From assembly GCA_043778315.1 (NCBI GenBank), contig JAYWGJ010000405.1, positions 1 to 13,112 of the forward strand: a stretch of DNA of 13,112 nucleotides, in the 5' to 3' direction. Position 1 is the stretch's first letter, and every line of letters begins with the position of its first letter. This DNA comes from JBEEMU01 sp043778315. Lineage in GTDB: Bacteria > Bacteroidota > Bacteroidia > Chitinophagales > Saprospiraceae. A model generated the notes under the pieces. The model had not been told where the DNA came from. It did no database searches and worked only from the letters and a program-made list of their open reading frames with translations. The position numbers and the translations under genes were made by a program. Shown here in pieces: positions 1 to 6,461 of the stretch.

Positions 1-1680
1 GCAAAAAGCGGTGTATTTTTTGTTTTGTACGGTAAAGTTTATTTCACAATAATCTTTGTCGGTCACTACTTTTTGTACCGTGCGCTGTTGCGCAAACTCC
101 ATCATTCCAAATTGGCTTTTGGTATTATCAATATAATTATCGGTGTTGTCAGAAATAAAAACGACGCTACCTAATAAGGTATTGATGATGAATAAAGTGT
201 TTTTTTGTGTGATGGTCAATTTGGTATTTTCGCTGCGTAAGACTGCTACGTCGGGGTCATTGCGGAAAGCGCGCCCGTCTAAGTGCCGCCGCCCGATGGT
301 ATTTTGCAGCGACAAAACGGTAGAGACGCGCTCCCTACCATTAATGAAACGCAAAAAACTATGCTCCCAGCCGCTATGTACATCTGCGCCGATGCGGCAA
401 TAATCTGCGCGTCCGAACGCAGCCGCTAAGGGTACGCCGCACGCTAATATTTGGTTGGGTGTACCAATAATTGAGCGCAAAAAGTCCATTGCTTCGTGCA
501 TTACTTGTCCACGGGTCTTGTTTTTGGGCGGATAGAGGCAGGCAGCGTATAAAAAATCTAGTTTGAGCAACGAAAAGCCCCATTTGTACTGCATTACTTG
601 CAATACCTGCCGTAAATAGCCTTGCACTTCCATATTATAGAGGTCTAAGGCGTAAAACCAACCCGACCAAAGCGGATTGTAGCCCGCTACGACGGGTTTC
701 CCCCCGTCGTCGGTGAGCAACCAGTCTTTTTTAGTTTTAAAAATAAGGCTGTTGTTGGCACAAATGAAGGGCGCGAGCCAAAGTCCAGGTGTCATGTTTC
801 GCGAACGGATATCGTCTGCGATAGAAGCCATGCCGTCGGGGAAACTATCGGGCTTCACGGACAACCAATCGCCTACTGCGGTTTGCCAACCGTCGTCTAT
901 TTGGAATACTGACGGGTGTGTGTTGCTGTTATCGGCAGGCAAAAAAGTATTGTTTTTTTGTTCGGCGAAAGCCGCTAAATTGTCTTTTATAACTCGTTCG
1001 TTGATTTTGGTATAATGGTAATACCAGCTCGTCCAACCGTTGATAGGCGCAGGTGCAATGCAAGGCTTTGTGTCATTTAGCTGAAAGAAAGTATCAAAAA
1101 GCTGCTGCTCTTCGCCTTCCGCATACCATAAGTCTAATAACGGAAAAGAGTGTTCGAGCATTAGGTTATTCAAGTCTTTTCGAGCGGTAAGGGTTTGCGC
1201 GGCATCGTCCCACTCAAAAACGGTAAAGCAAAGGTTTTCGTTTAGGGAGGCAGTAAGTGCGATAGTATTTTTGCTTTTGTGCGCGCTACTGCGCAAATAG
1301 GTGTAGCTCCACGAGTGCAGTTTGCCTTTTTGTTGCGGGTATTTGTAGAAACTATAATCGCCCATAGCCGATAAGAACGGACGCGCCAGAAAACTAAGCG
1401 GTTGTATCCTTTCTGTGAGCGCGAACTCGCGGCTCTCCGTCCATGATTGCCAACCATTGCAAAACACATTGCTATTTTGTGGTGCGTTGATGCTAAAAAC
1501 GACCCGTAAATCACTTAAAATAAGTGGCTTTTTGGGGTGTAACGAAATGGAAAGGCGCGTACCGCCGCGCTCTATCTTAGTATAGACATCGACGTAAAGT
1601 TCATCGAAAAACTGCGTTTTATTAATGGGTAAAGTGATGGTTTTGCCGTCGTATTGTAGCGTAATAGTTTGTATATTCAT
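1..1680 (-). CDS. GH36-type alpha-galactosidase, C-terminus cut by window edge
   Basis: Probably hydrolyses terminal alpha-galactosides (glycoside hydrolase family 36, clan GH-D). The frame is open for 560 codons from ATG 1680-1678 to the window edge, so the C-terminus is missing. Seen: NGWTSWYYHY at residue 214, QIDDGWQ with DD262-263, LLKLDFLYAA with D375 as the likely nucleophile, CRIGADVHSGW with D433 as the likely acid/base, and an RNDPDV motif with N474. As I recall it, the Thermotoga maritima GalA type has the same order (KxDFLFA, RIGxD, NDPD), about 552 residues and nearly the same nucleophile-to-acid/base spacing, so probably only a few tens of residues are lost. There is no signal peptide, so it is probably cytoplasmic and acts on imported oligosaccharides. 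It is divergent from the barrel gene. The exact substrate is not certain; uncharacterised GH36 members act on other alpha-linked sugars. Confidence 0.85.
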   Translation of the reverse strand, partial: MNIQTITLQYDGKTITLPINKTQFFDELYVDVYTKIERGGTRLSISLHPKKPLILSDLRVVFSINAPQNSNVFCNGWQSWTESREFALTERIQPLSFLARPFLSAMGDYSFYKYPQQKGKLHSWSYTYLRSSAHKSKNTIALTASLNENLCFTVFEWDDAAQTLTARKDLNNLMLEHSFPLLDLWYAEGEEQQLFDTFFQLNDTKPCIAPAPINGWTSWYYHYTKINERVIKDNLAAFAEQKNNTFLPADNSNTHPSVFQIDDGWQTAVGDWLSVKPDSFPDGMASIADDIRSRNMTPGLWLAPFICANNSLIFKTKKDWLLTDDGGKPVVAGYNPLWSGWFYALDLYNMEVQGYLRQVLQVMQYKWGFSLLKLDFLYAACLYPPKNKTRGQVMHEAMDFLRSIIGTPNQILACGVPLAAAFGRADYCRIGADVHSGWEHSFLRFINGRERVSTVLSLQNTIGRRHLDGRAFRNDPDVAVLRSENTKLTITQKNTLFIINTLLGSVVFISDNTDNYIDNTKSQFGMMEFAQQRTVQKVVTDKDYCEINFTVQNKKYTAFC

Positions 1681-1742
1681 GTTTTTATAAAATAAAAATA
1701 AATTATTTTTGGATATTTAATAACTATATCAAAAAGAAGTTA

Positions 1743-1750
1743 TATTTTTG
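1743..1750 (+). promoter_or_regulatory. Possible -7 element for the barrel gene
   Basis: TATTTTTG fits the Bacteroidota -7 consensus TAnnTTTG and lies in the 196-bp divergent gap, about 126 nt before the ATG at 1877. The only upstream TTTG (1708-1711) is 31 nt away, longer than the usual spacing of about 20, so this is weak. I found no matching element on the other strand for the GH36 gene. The rest of 1681-1876 is A/T-rich with nothing else recognisable. Confidence 0.25.
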
Positions 1751-1876
1751 CGTCAGATGATTTTGACATATTATCGTATCTGAAAAGAAGCACAAAGTAC
1801 AAAAAAATAAAAATACACCCTGCATTTTATTGTCAATTTTTATTATATATCTATAACTAAGTCCTAAAAAAAAATT

Positions 1877-2572
1877 ATGAAAAAAATTATCCTAATTAGT
1901 TTAGCCTTTTTGAGCTATAACGACTATGTAAACGCGCAAGCATTAGGTGCAAAAATCGGTTACAATCAAGCTATGGTAGGCGCGCCGACGCTTGGGCAGG
2001 TTTATGTAACTAAAAACAATCTGCCTGATACGCTTAACCTACAAACGACCGACGCGCTCCGAAAAAGTTATGGTGTAGGCGGTTTTGTGCGCTTCGGTTA
2101 CGAGGACTTGAAGCCATTTTTTCTGCAAATTGATGGTATGTTGTGGTACAATAAAGCGGCTTATGCAGTTACCGACCGCAGCGCGACACCCGCGACGCTT
2201 TCTACTTATGAGCGCGCTCGGTATCGCCTTGATTTGCCTATCACGCTTGGCTTAAAGTTTTGGTGGTTGCGGGTGAACGGTGGTATAGTTCCGACAATAC
2301 CTTTCGGGGAGGGCAGTCCTACTCGGAATTTTGAGCCTTGGTTTACCGATACGTTCAATAATGTGAATTTCATGTACACGGCTGGCGTGGGCTTGGATAT
2401 TATAGAACGCATTAGTATAGATGTGCGGCTGCAAAACGATTTTGGTACGCGCCGTGAGACGACCATTCCCGATAGTTTCGGGAATTATACCGAACCAAAT
2501 TATATTTCTTCGCGCAACAAACAAGCGCAGCTTTTGGTAACATTAGGCTATCGGTTTTCGCGAACGCAGTAG
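1877..2572 (+). CDS. PorT-like outer-membrane beta-barrel protein
   Basis: A 231-aa protein with an N-terminal signal peptide (basic KK, hydrophobic IILISLAFL, likely cleavage after VNA near residue 20). The mature part is a series of alternating-hydrophobicity strands (GAKIGYNQ, VGGFVRFGYE, LPITLGLKFWWLRVNGGIVP, FMYTAGVGLDI, ISIDVRLQNDFG) and ends in a strand LLVTLGYRFSRTQ, as expected of a small 8- to 10-stranded barrel. It resembles the outer-membrane beta-barrel families of Bacteroidota that include PorT-like proteins. Nothing in the sequence gives a specific role. It is a single transcription unit: divergent from the GH36 gene, with the hairpin at 2594 just after its stop. Confidence 0.75.
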   Translation: MKKIILISLAFLSYNDYVNAQALGAKIGYNQAMVGAPTLGQVYVTKNNLPDTLNLQTTDALRKSYGVGGFVRFGYEDLKPFFLQIDGMLWYNKAAYAVTDRSATPATLSTYERARYRLDLPITLGLKFWWLRVNGGIVPTIPFGEGSPTRNFEPWFTDTFNNVNFMYTAGVGLDIIERISIDVRLQNDFGTRRETTIPDSFGNYTEPNYISSRNKQAQLLVTLGYRFSRTQ

Positions 2573-2593
2573 ATTGGGCGATTTATAAAATAA

Positions 2594-2630
2594 AAAGCGG
2601 CAGCACTCTGAGAGGAGGTGCTGCCGCTTT
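2594..2630. terminator. Strong bidirectional terminator hairpin
   Basis: A perfect 13-bp inverted repeat, AAAGCGGCAGCAC (2594-2606) with GTGCTGCCGCTTT (2618-2630), has an 11-nt loop and A-rich and T-rich flanks on both sides. It lies between converging genes, 21 bp after the barrel stop. On the minus strand it overlaps the TAA stop of the extended lipoprotein gene at 2629, so a ribosome finishing that gene would reach the hairpin itself. Confidence 0.85.
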
Positions 2631-3192
2631 ATTTTATTGAAGAAATGCCCAAAACTGCCTTTTTAGTGGCGGTTTTGGGCTTAAAATACTTTATGCACCA
2701 TTTTGGTAAACTAATCACTATCGCGCCTGCTGCGCCGCAGGTTTCACAGTTTTTAGTGTATAACTCTTGAGCGAGCGAAGGGTTATTTTTGAAATCAAAC
2801 TCTTTGACTACTTTACCATTAAAAGAGACTTTTAAATTATTCATACTGCGGATTCGTCCATCTCCTCCGCTTCCCATTGAACTTACAGTGTCAATATCAC
2901 TATTTTTATGATAAATAGAAAAATTAGCACTTACTGGACCAAAAACTCTTTTTGTATTAACTAAATAATAGCGAAAAAGACTTTTTTTAGTCCAAGAAGG
3001 TTCTTGATAAAAAAGAGAATCAGGTGTGTAAGTAGTATTGTTATCAAAAAAATCGGTTGTCTCGTTTATTTTAGTAAATTGGTAGTAAAAAATGGGTTCA
3101 GGTTCAGGTTTACCACCTAAATTTTTCGGGCAGCCGCAAAACATCAACGCCGCACCCAAAAACAATATAGAAGAAATGAAATATCTTTTCAT
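2629..3192 (-). CDS. Lipoprotein, tandem copy 1, with read-through C-terminal extension
   Basis: A 187-aa protein of unknown function. The N-terminus MKRYFISSILFLGAALMFCGC is a lipoprotein-type signal with C21 as the probable lipidated cysteine (-1 Gly). The lipobox is atypical (F-C-G-C) and C19 is an alternative. The mature region starts Pro/Glu-rich (PEPEP), followed by the stretch FYYQFTKINETTDFFDNN. It ends with a GKVVKEFDF segment and a CETCGAAGAIVISLPK tail with a CxxC pair. Through residue 163 it is roughly 80% identical to the neighbour at 3271-3759. The neighbour stops there with TAG, while this copy has TGG at 2700-2698 and continues 24 more residues through a terminator-like hairpin to TAA at 2629. 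It is the last gene of the minus-strand cluster. Whether the extended protein is stable is unknown. Confidence 0.75.
   Translation of the reverse strand: MKRYFISSILFLGAALMFCGCPKNLGGKPEPEPIFYYQFTKINETTDFFDNNTTYTPDSLFYQEPSWTKKSLFRYYLVNTKRVFGPVSANFSIYHKNSDIDTVSSMGSGGDGRIRSMNNLKVSFNGKVVKEFDFKNNPSLAQELYTKNCETCGAAGAIVISLPKWCIKYFKPKTATKKAVLGISSIK
2647..2680 (-). terminator. Relic terminator hairpin inside the lipoprotein frame
   Basis: GCCCAAAACTGCC (2647-2659) and GGCGGTTTTGGGC (2668-2680) form a 13-bp stem with one mismatch, C·A in the minus-strand RNA. It is the counterpart of the intact hairpin at 3220-3252 but no longer has a clear U-tract and is now translated as the C-terminal tail of copy 1. 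Confidence 0.6.
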
Positions 3193-3214
3193 GGATTATT
3201 TTTTTGAAAGTGAA
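2647..3214 (-). repeat. Tandem duplication, unit 1
   Basis: This unit holds lipoprotein copy 1, its hairpin and 22 bp of leader. It matches unit 2 (3220-3781) at an offset of 567 bp on the promoter-proximal side and 573 bp on the distal side. The change comes from a 6-bp insertion in the gene (Gly-rich GSGGDG region). Bases 3190-3214 equal 3757-3781, and 3010-3090 equal 3577-3657 without a mismatch. Confidence 0.85.
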
Positions 3215-3219
3215 AAATA

Positions 3220-3252
3220 CCCAAAACTGCCTTTTTAGTGGGCAGCTTTGGG
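3220..3252 (-). terminator. Rho-independent terminator of lipoprotein copy 2
   Basis: CCCAAAACTGCC (3220-3231) and GGCAGCTTTGGG (3241-3252) pair over 12 bp. Read as minus-strand RNA the one imperfect position is a G·U wobble, while on the plus strand it is an A·C mismatch, so the hairpin is built for minus-strand transcription. UAUUUUUC follows the stem in that direction. It begins 18 nt after the TAG stop of copy 2. Confidence 0.75.
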
Positions 3253-3270
3253 CTTGAAATACTTTACGCA

Positions 3271-3759
3271 CTATTTTGGTAAGCTAATCACTATCGCGCC
3301 TGCTGCGCCACAGTTTTCACAGTTTTTACTATATAATTCCTTAGAAAGCGAAGCATTATTTTTAAAATCAAACTCCTTGACTACTTTGCCATTGAAAATT
3401 ATTTTTAAATTACTCATATCTCGTATCCTATCTGCATCGGAAGTATAGCTTACAGTGTCAATATCACCGTTTTTATGGAAAATTGAAAAATTAAAGCCAG
3501 TAGGTCCAAAAATCCTTTTATTATTGACTAAATAGTACCGTAAAATACTTTTTTTAATCCACGAAGGCTCTTTTTCAAAAAGAGAATCAGGTGTGTAAGT
3601 AGTATTGTTATCAAAAAAATCGGTTGTCTCGTTTATTTTAGTAAATTGGTAGTAAAATATAGGTTCAGGTTCTGGGTCACCGCCTAAATTTTTCGGGCAA
3701 CTACAAAACATAAATGCAGCACCCAAAAACAAAATAGAAGAAATTAAATATCTTTTCAT
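3271..3759 (-). CDS. Lipoprotein, tandem copy 2
   Basis: A 162-aa protein of unknown function, paralogous to the gene at 2629-3192. The signal MKRYLISSILFLGAAFMFCSC has C21 as the likely lipidated cysteine (-1 Ser, an atypical F-C-S-C lipobox). Residues 29-61 (PEPEP to PDSLF) are identical in both copies. Differences cluster in the middle (around IDTVSYTSDADR, two residues shorter than copy 1) and near the C-terminus. The tail NCENCGAAGAIVISLPK ends at TAG 3273-3271. It starts 25 nt after the protease stop with no terminator between, so it is probably co-transcribed with the protease. It is likely periplasmic or at the cell surface. The charged DDD/DEE motif that often follows the cysteine in surface-exported Bacteroidota lipoproteins is not present. 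Confidence 0.8.
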   Translation of the reverse strand: MKRYLISSILFLGAAFMFCSCPKNLGGDPEPEPIFYYQFTKINETTDFFDNNTTYTPDSLFEKEPSWIKKSILRYYLVNNKRIFGPTGFNFSIFHKNGDIDTVSYTSDADRIRDMSNLKIIFNGKVVKEFDFKNNASLSKELYSKNCENCGAAGAIVISLPK

Positions 3760-3784
3760 GGATTATTTTTTTGAAAGTGAAGAT

Positions 3785-5833
3785 TTAGAATTTTGCGAAG
3801 CGAACATTAAACGGACAGTTCGGTATATAAAAACGAGCAAAATATAAGCCGCTTGGTAATTCCGAAATATTTTTGGTACTGATGCCCTCCACGTCAAACT
3901 CCTTGACCAAAGTCCCGTCATATACTTTATGTATTTTGGCAGGATAAGTTTCCGTAGAGTTATCTACCTCGATGCGTAGGGCATTACCGCCGTTTTCTAC
4001 ATCTACATCAATGGTCGGCGGAGCCGTTGTCAACGCATCGCCATCAATTGTTTGCGACTGTGGAATACACGTCAGCGCACCTGATTGTGTACGAACTACT
4101 GCAAATATTGAGGCTGCAATATTACAATCTGCCTCTGCCCGAATCCACCCTGAAATAGCTCCTACTGGTACCTGTACCTCGATAGACGAACCACCAATAA
4201 AAACACCATATATAGGTATGCCCGTATTTAATACTGCCCATCCTGGGGGCAACGACCAGACTACTCGTGTATAAATAGTAGGATTAAGTCGATAGGTATA
4301 TAACATAGTAGGGTTTTGGGTAATTTGTGTCGGACCAAAAACTTTAACGAGGTCGGGACGCGCAAGCGATTCTATATCGATAGTTAAAGGGACGCATTCG
4401 CAGCAACTCACGGAAGTTGCCATAAGCCTACCGATAGAGGAATTAACCGCACCTGGATTCAAGCCAACCCTAACGCTATTGGGTCTGACTACTGGTGGAG
4501 CGGATTGCCCTGCTGCTACTGGTGGGTTTAGAATAAAGGAGTTACCGTCGTTCCGTATTAAATCCCAACGATAGTCCCCAGATGCGACTGGCACATAAAA
4601 AGTTTTTGATTCTACATCACAAATAGTAGTTCCATCTTGCGCTATAATTGTAGGAAAAGAATTAGGCTTGGTACAAGATACACCCGACTTATTGCATATT
4701 TCTTTTATCATAGCCGCAGTTTGCAGTAGCGTAAATTCATCTTGGCAGCGAGAGGGTGTGTATGCCATACAATTTCTGATTTGTGGTTGCCAAGTATCTT
4801 GCCAATGATCTTCACCTGCGTTGTTCTGATAATTACAATTAATTCCACCGGTAACTCTTACATACCTTGTAGTGCCAGTGTTTGCTAAGTTAGGAGTTCC
4901 CTCTGTATCACATAAATGGTCACCTGTTACCTCGCACTGTTTTACTCCCGATGATAATGGGTCACATAAAAAAGTTTGTAAACGGGTACGGCTAACAGGT
5001 TCTTGGTCGCATGTAGAGCAATGGCTATTGTCATTATTTGAATTGATAGTATTATCACAATCGTGTGTGTGGTATAAACCAAAACAATGCCCGAGTTCGT
5101 GCGCTAATAAAGACGCGTTAAAACTTCTTTTATCTAAATCTGGGTAATTTACATCTGCCGCAAGTTCACTTCGTACTGCAGTAGCTGTGAGGTATGATGC
5201 CCGAGAAGGGATAAATGCGGCACGTCCTGTTGCTTGATCTGAGGTGTTCACAATGTGAATATTATAGGCATTGGGGTCTTTATGCGTAGTAAATGCCGTT
5301 TGCATAGTTGCTTCATCTGCTAAGCATAAATCAAATAACGCTGGGTCTTCCACATAAAAAACACTACACTTTCGGTACACTCTTATCGGCATATTATTGA
5401 TAGCATAAATTCTATTGGTTCGGTATATCAGTTCATCTACCTCGCGCTCCTCTATGGCATTATCGTGCGCAGTATTGCGGTATATCCATATTTTTAAAGG
5501 TACATAGTACATATCGCAAGCTCCTGCAACGCGTGATGTACTGTTAGAGGTTGACGGAAGCGATAAATCTTTACTTCTGTTCGCTATCCGAATAACTTCG
5601 CGCTGATTAGAGGTAAGCTCCAAATAGTTGTCGGGTACGTCGTAGCCATGCTGTTGCAATATAGTTATCAATCCCGTATTATTTCCATACGGAAATTGTT
5701 GCTCTTGCTCTGCTTTACTCGGTTTAGGCGTGGCACAATGCGGTATCGTTGTAGTATCACTACTTTGCGCCCAAATCGCGCTATTACACCACAGTACTAA
5801 CAAAGTTAGCACAGTTATTTTTATTTTTTTCAT
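3785..5833 (-). CDS. Secreted M43 (pappalysin-like) zinc metalloprotease, T9SS-type cargo
   Basis: A 682-aa secreted protease. The signal peptide spans residues 1-22 (KKIKITVLTLLVLWCNSAIWA, cleavage before QSS). HELGHCFGLYH (245-255) is the metzincin zinc site HExxHxxGxxH, with E246 as the catalytic base. VTGDHLCDTEGTP (302-314) and the Met-turn NCMAYTPSRC (354-363), followed by DEFTLLQ, match the M43 cytophagalysin/pappalysin pattern. About 100 residues separate the zinc site from the Met-turn and carry many cysteines, which looks longer than in typical M43 enzymes. Residues about 400-600 are beta-rich and PKD-like (VVWSLPPGW, IEVQVPVG). The last 70 or so residues (VYDGTLVKEFDVEG, ISELPSGLYFARF, NVRFAKF at the end) look like a T9SS type A sorting tail. 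It heads a cluster with the two lipoprotein genes. The leader has an inverted repeat and an 8-bp repeat array. Natural substrate unknown. Confidence 0.85.
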   Translation of the reverse strand: MKKIKITVLTLLVLWCNSAIWAQSSDTTTIPHCATPKPSKAEQEQQFPYGNNTGLITILQQHGYDVPDNYLELTSNQREVIRIANRSKDLSLPSTSNSTSRVAGACDMYYVPLKIWIYRNTAHDNAIEEREVDELIYRTNRIYAINNMPIRVYRKCSVFYVEDPALFDLCLADEATMQTAFTTHKDPNAYNIHIVNTSDQATGRAAFIPSRASYLTATAVRSELAADVNYPDLDKRSFNASLLAHELGHCFGLYHTHDCDNTINSNNDNSHCSTCDQEPVSRTRLQTFLCDPLSSGVKQCEVTGDHLCDTEGTPNLANTGTTRYVRVTGGINCNYQNNAGEDHWQDTWQPQIRNCMAYTPSRCQDEFTLLQTAAMIKEICNKSGVSCTKPNSFPTIIAQDGTTICDVESKTFYVPVASGDYRWDLIRNDGNSFILNPPVAAGQSAPPVVRPNSVRVGLNPGAVNSSIGRLMATSVSCCECVPLTIDIESLARPDLVKVFGPTQITQNPTMLYTYRLNPTIYTRVVWSLPPGWAVLNTGIPIYGVFIGGSSIEVQVPVGAISGWIRAEADCNIAASIFAVVRTQSGALTCIPQSQTIDGDALTTAPPTIDVDVENGGNALRIEVDNSTETYPAKIHKVYDGTLVKEFDVEGISTKNISELPSGLYFARFYIPNCPFNVRFAKF

Positions 5834-5839
5834 TATTTT

Positions 5840-5894
5840 GTAATTTATTGATTTTTGAGAAATTGTTTATTTTAACTGAAAATCAATAAATTAC
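5840..5894 (-). promoter_or_regulatory. 16-bp perfect inverted repeat in the protease leader
   Basis: GTAATTTATTGATTTT (5840-5855) and AAAATCAATAAATTAC (5879-5894) are perfect inverted repeats around a 23-nt loop. In the minus-strand mRNA the stem ends 6 nt before the protease AUG, so it could hide the ribosome landing site. As DNA it could be an operator. The stem is mostly A/U and not followed by a U-tract, so it is unlikely to be a terminator. Confidence 0.65.
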
Positions 5895-5910
5895 GGAGGT
5901 ATCAGCCTAC

Positions 5911-5982
5911 ACGCAGGTACGCAGGTACGCAGGTACGCAGGTACGCAGGTACGCAGGTACGCAGGTACGCAGGTACGCAGGT
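5911..5982. repeat. Nine perfect tandem copies of an 8-bp repeat
   Basis: ACGCAGGT is repeated nine times in a row without error over 72 bp, from 78 to 149 nt upstream of the protease start. A one-mismatch copy, ACGGAGGT, lies at 5893-5900 and overlaps the inverted repeat. There are no spacers, so it is not CRISPR. A -7-like TAATTTTA (minus strand, 5990-5983, 7 of 8 to TAnnTTTG) directly abuts the array, but without a clear -33 partner. The array is much richer in G+C than its surroundings. Confidence 0.9.
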
Positions 5983-6388
5983 TAAAATTAGACTCTACAA
6001 GATACGCACTTTTTGGCATAAATTCGTATTTTTTTTGTTTATTTTTTTAGATAATAGATTTACGAAGCCTCGAAGGTTTCGCAAATTACTCGGCACATTA
6101 CTCGTTGTTTTTATGTTACAAAATTACGAGGTATATTTTTATAAAAAAGGGAGAAAATTTTGCATTAATCCGAACTTTTTTTAAGTTTATATTTTATGGA
6201 TATTCATAATAGTATTATATAAAATACTGTTAATCAAAGTATTAAACTATCATATTATACTAATATAAATGCATTTTTTAAGTCATTTATCCGAAAAACT
6301 CGATTTCGAGCCTTCAAATATTTATTATTGATATATGATATGATTGTAGTGCATTGATTATCAATTAGTTATAGCAATAAAAATGCAC
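5983..6388. other. A/T-rich gene-free stretch
   Basis: I see no gene here. It holds several small dyads: CGAAGCC/GGTTTCG (6063-6081), TAATAGTATT/AATACTGTTA with one imperfect pair (6207-6232), CTCGATTTCGAG (6299-6310) and the operator-like ATTGATTATCAAT (6353-6365). On the minus strand TAATTTTG (6126-6119) fits a -7 element but has no TTTG at the right distance. The protease promoter should lie here or next to the 8-bp array. Confidence 0.4.
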
Positions 6389-6427
6389 AAAAAAGCCGCT
6401 CCATCTGTATGATGAAGCGGCTTTTTT
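6389..6427 (-). terminator. Terminator of the methyltransferase/ABM operon
   Basis: A 17-bp stem, AAAAAAGCCGCTCCATC (6389-6405) with GATGAAGCGGCTTTTTT (6411-6427), has loop TGTAT. The single imperfect pair is G·U in the minus-strand RNA and C·A in the other direction, which favours minus-strand use. It begins 34 nt after the stop of the ABM-like gene and ends in a run of U. Confidence 0.85.
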
Positions 6428-6461
6428 TGTGATTTAAAAAAAATTATTAAAATGAAATCAA

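Larger units (their letters stand above)
3220..3781 (-). repeat. Tandem duplication, unit 2
   Basis: This is the unit next to the protease gene, with lipoprotein copy 2, its intact terminator and the shared leader. It is probably closer to the ancestral arrangement, because stop codon and hairpin lie in the normal order. The 81-bp block 3577-3657 is identical to unit 1 while flanking codons have diverged. Confidence 0.85.

Noticed and set aside
2629..2700. Frameshift as the cause of the longer lipoprotein copy 1
   Set aside because: The two copies stay in the same frame up to the stop position; a single TAG/TGG difference explains the extension.
3248..3448. Plus-strand 66-codon open frame
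   Set aside because: Antisense to lipoprotein copy 2 and its terminator, with no independent support.
5840..5894. Invertible DNA switch
   Set aside because: The inverted repeats enclose only 23 nt and there is no recombinase gene nearby, so a leader hairpin or operator is more likely.
5911..5982. CRISPR array
   Set aside because: The 8-bp units follow each other with no spacers and there are no cas genes.
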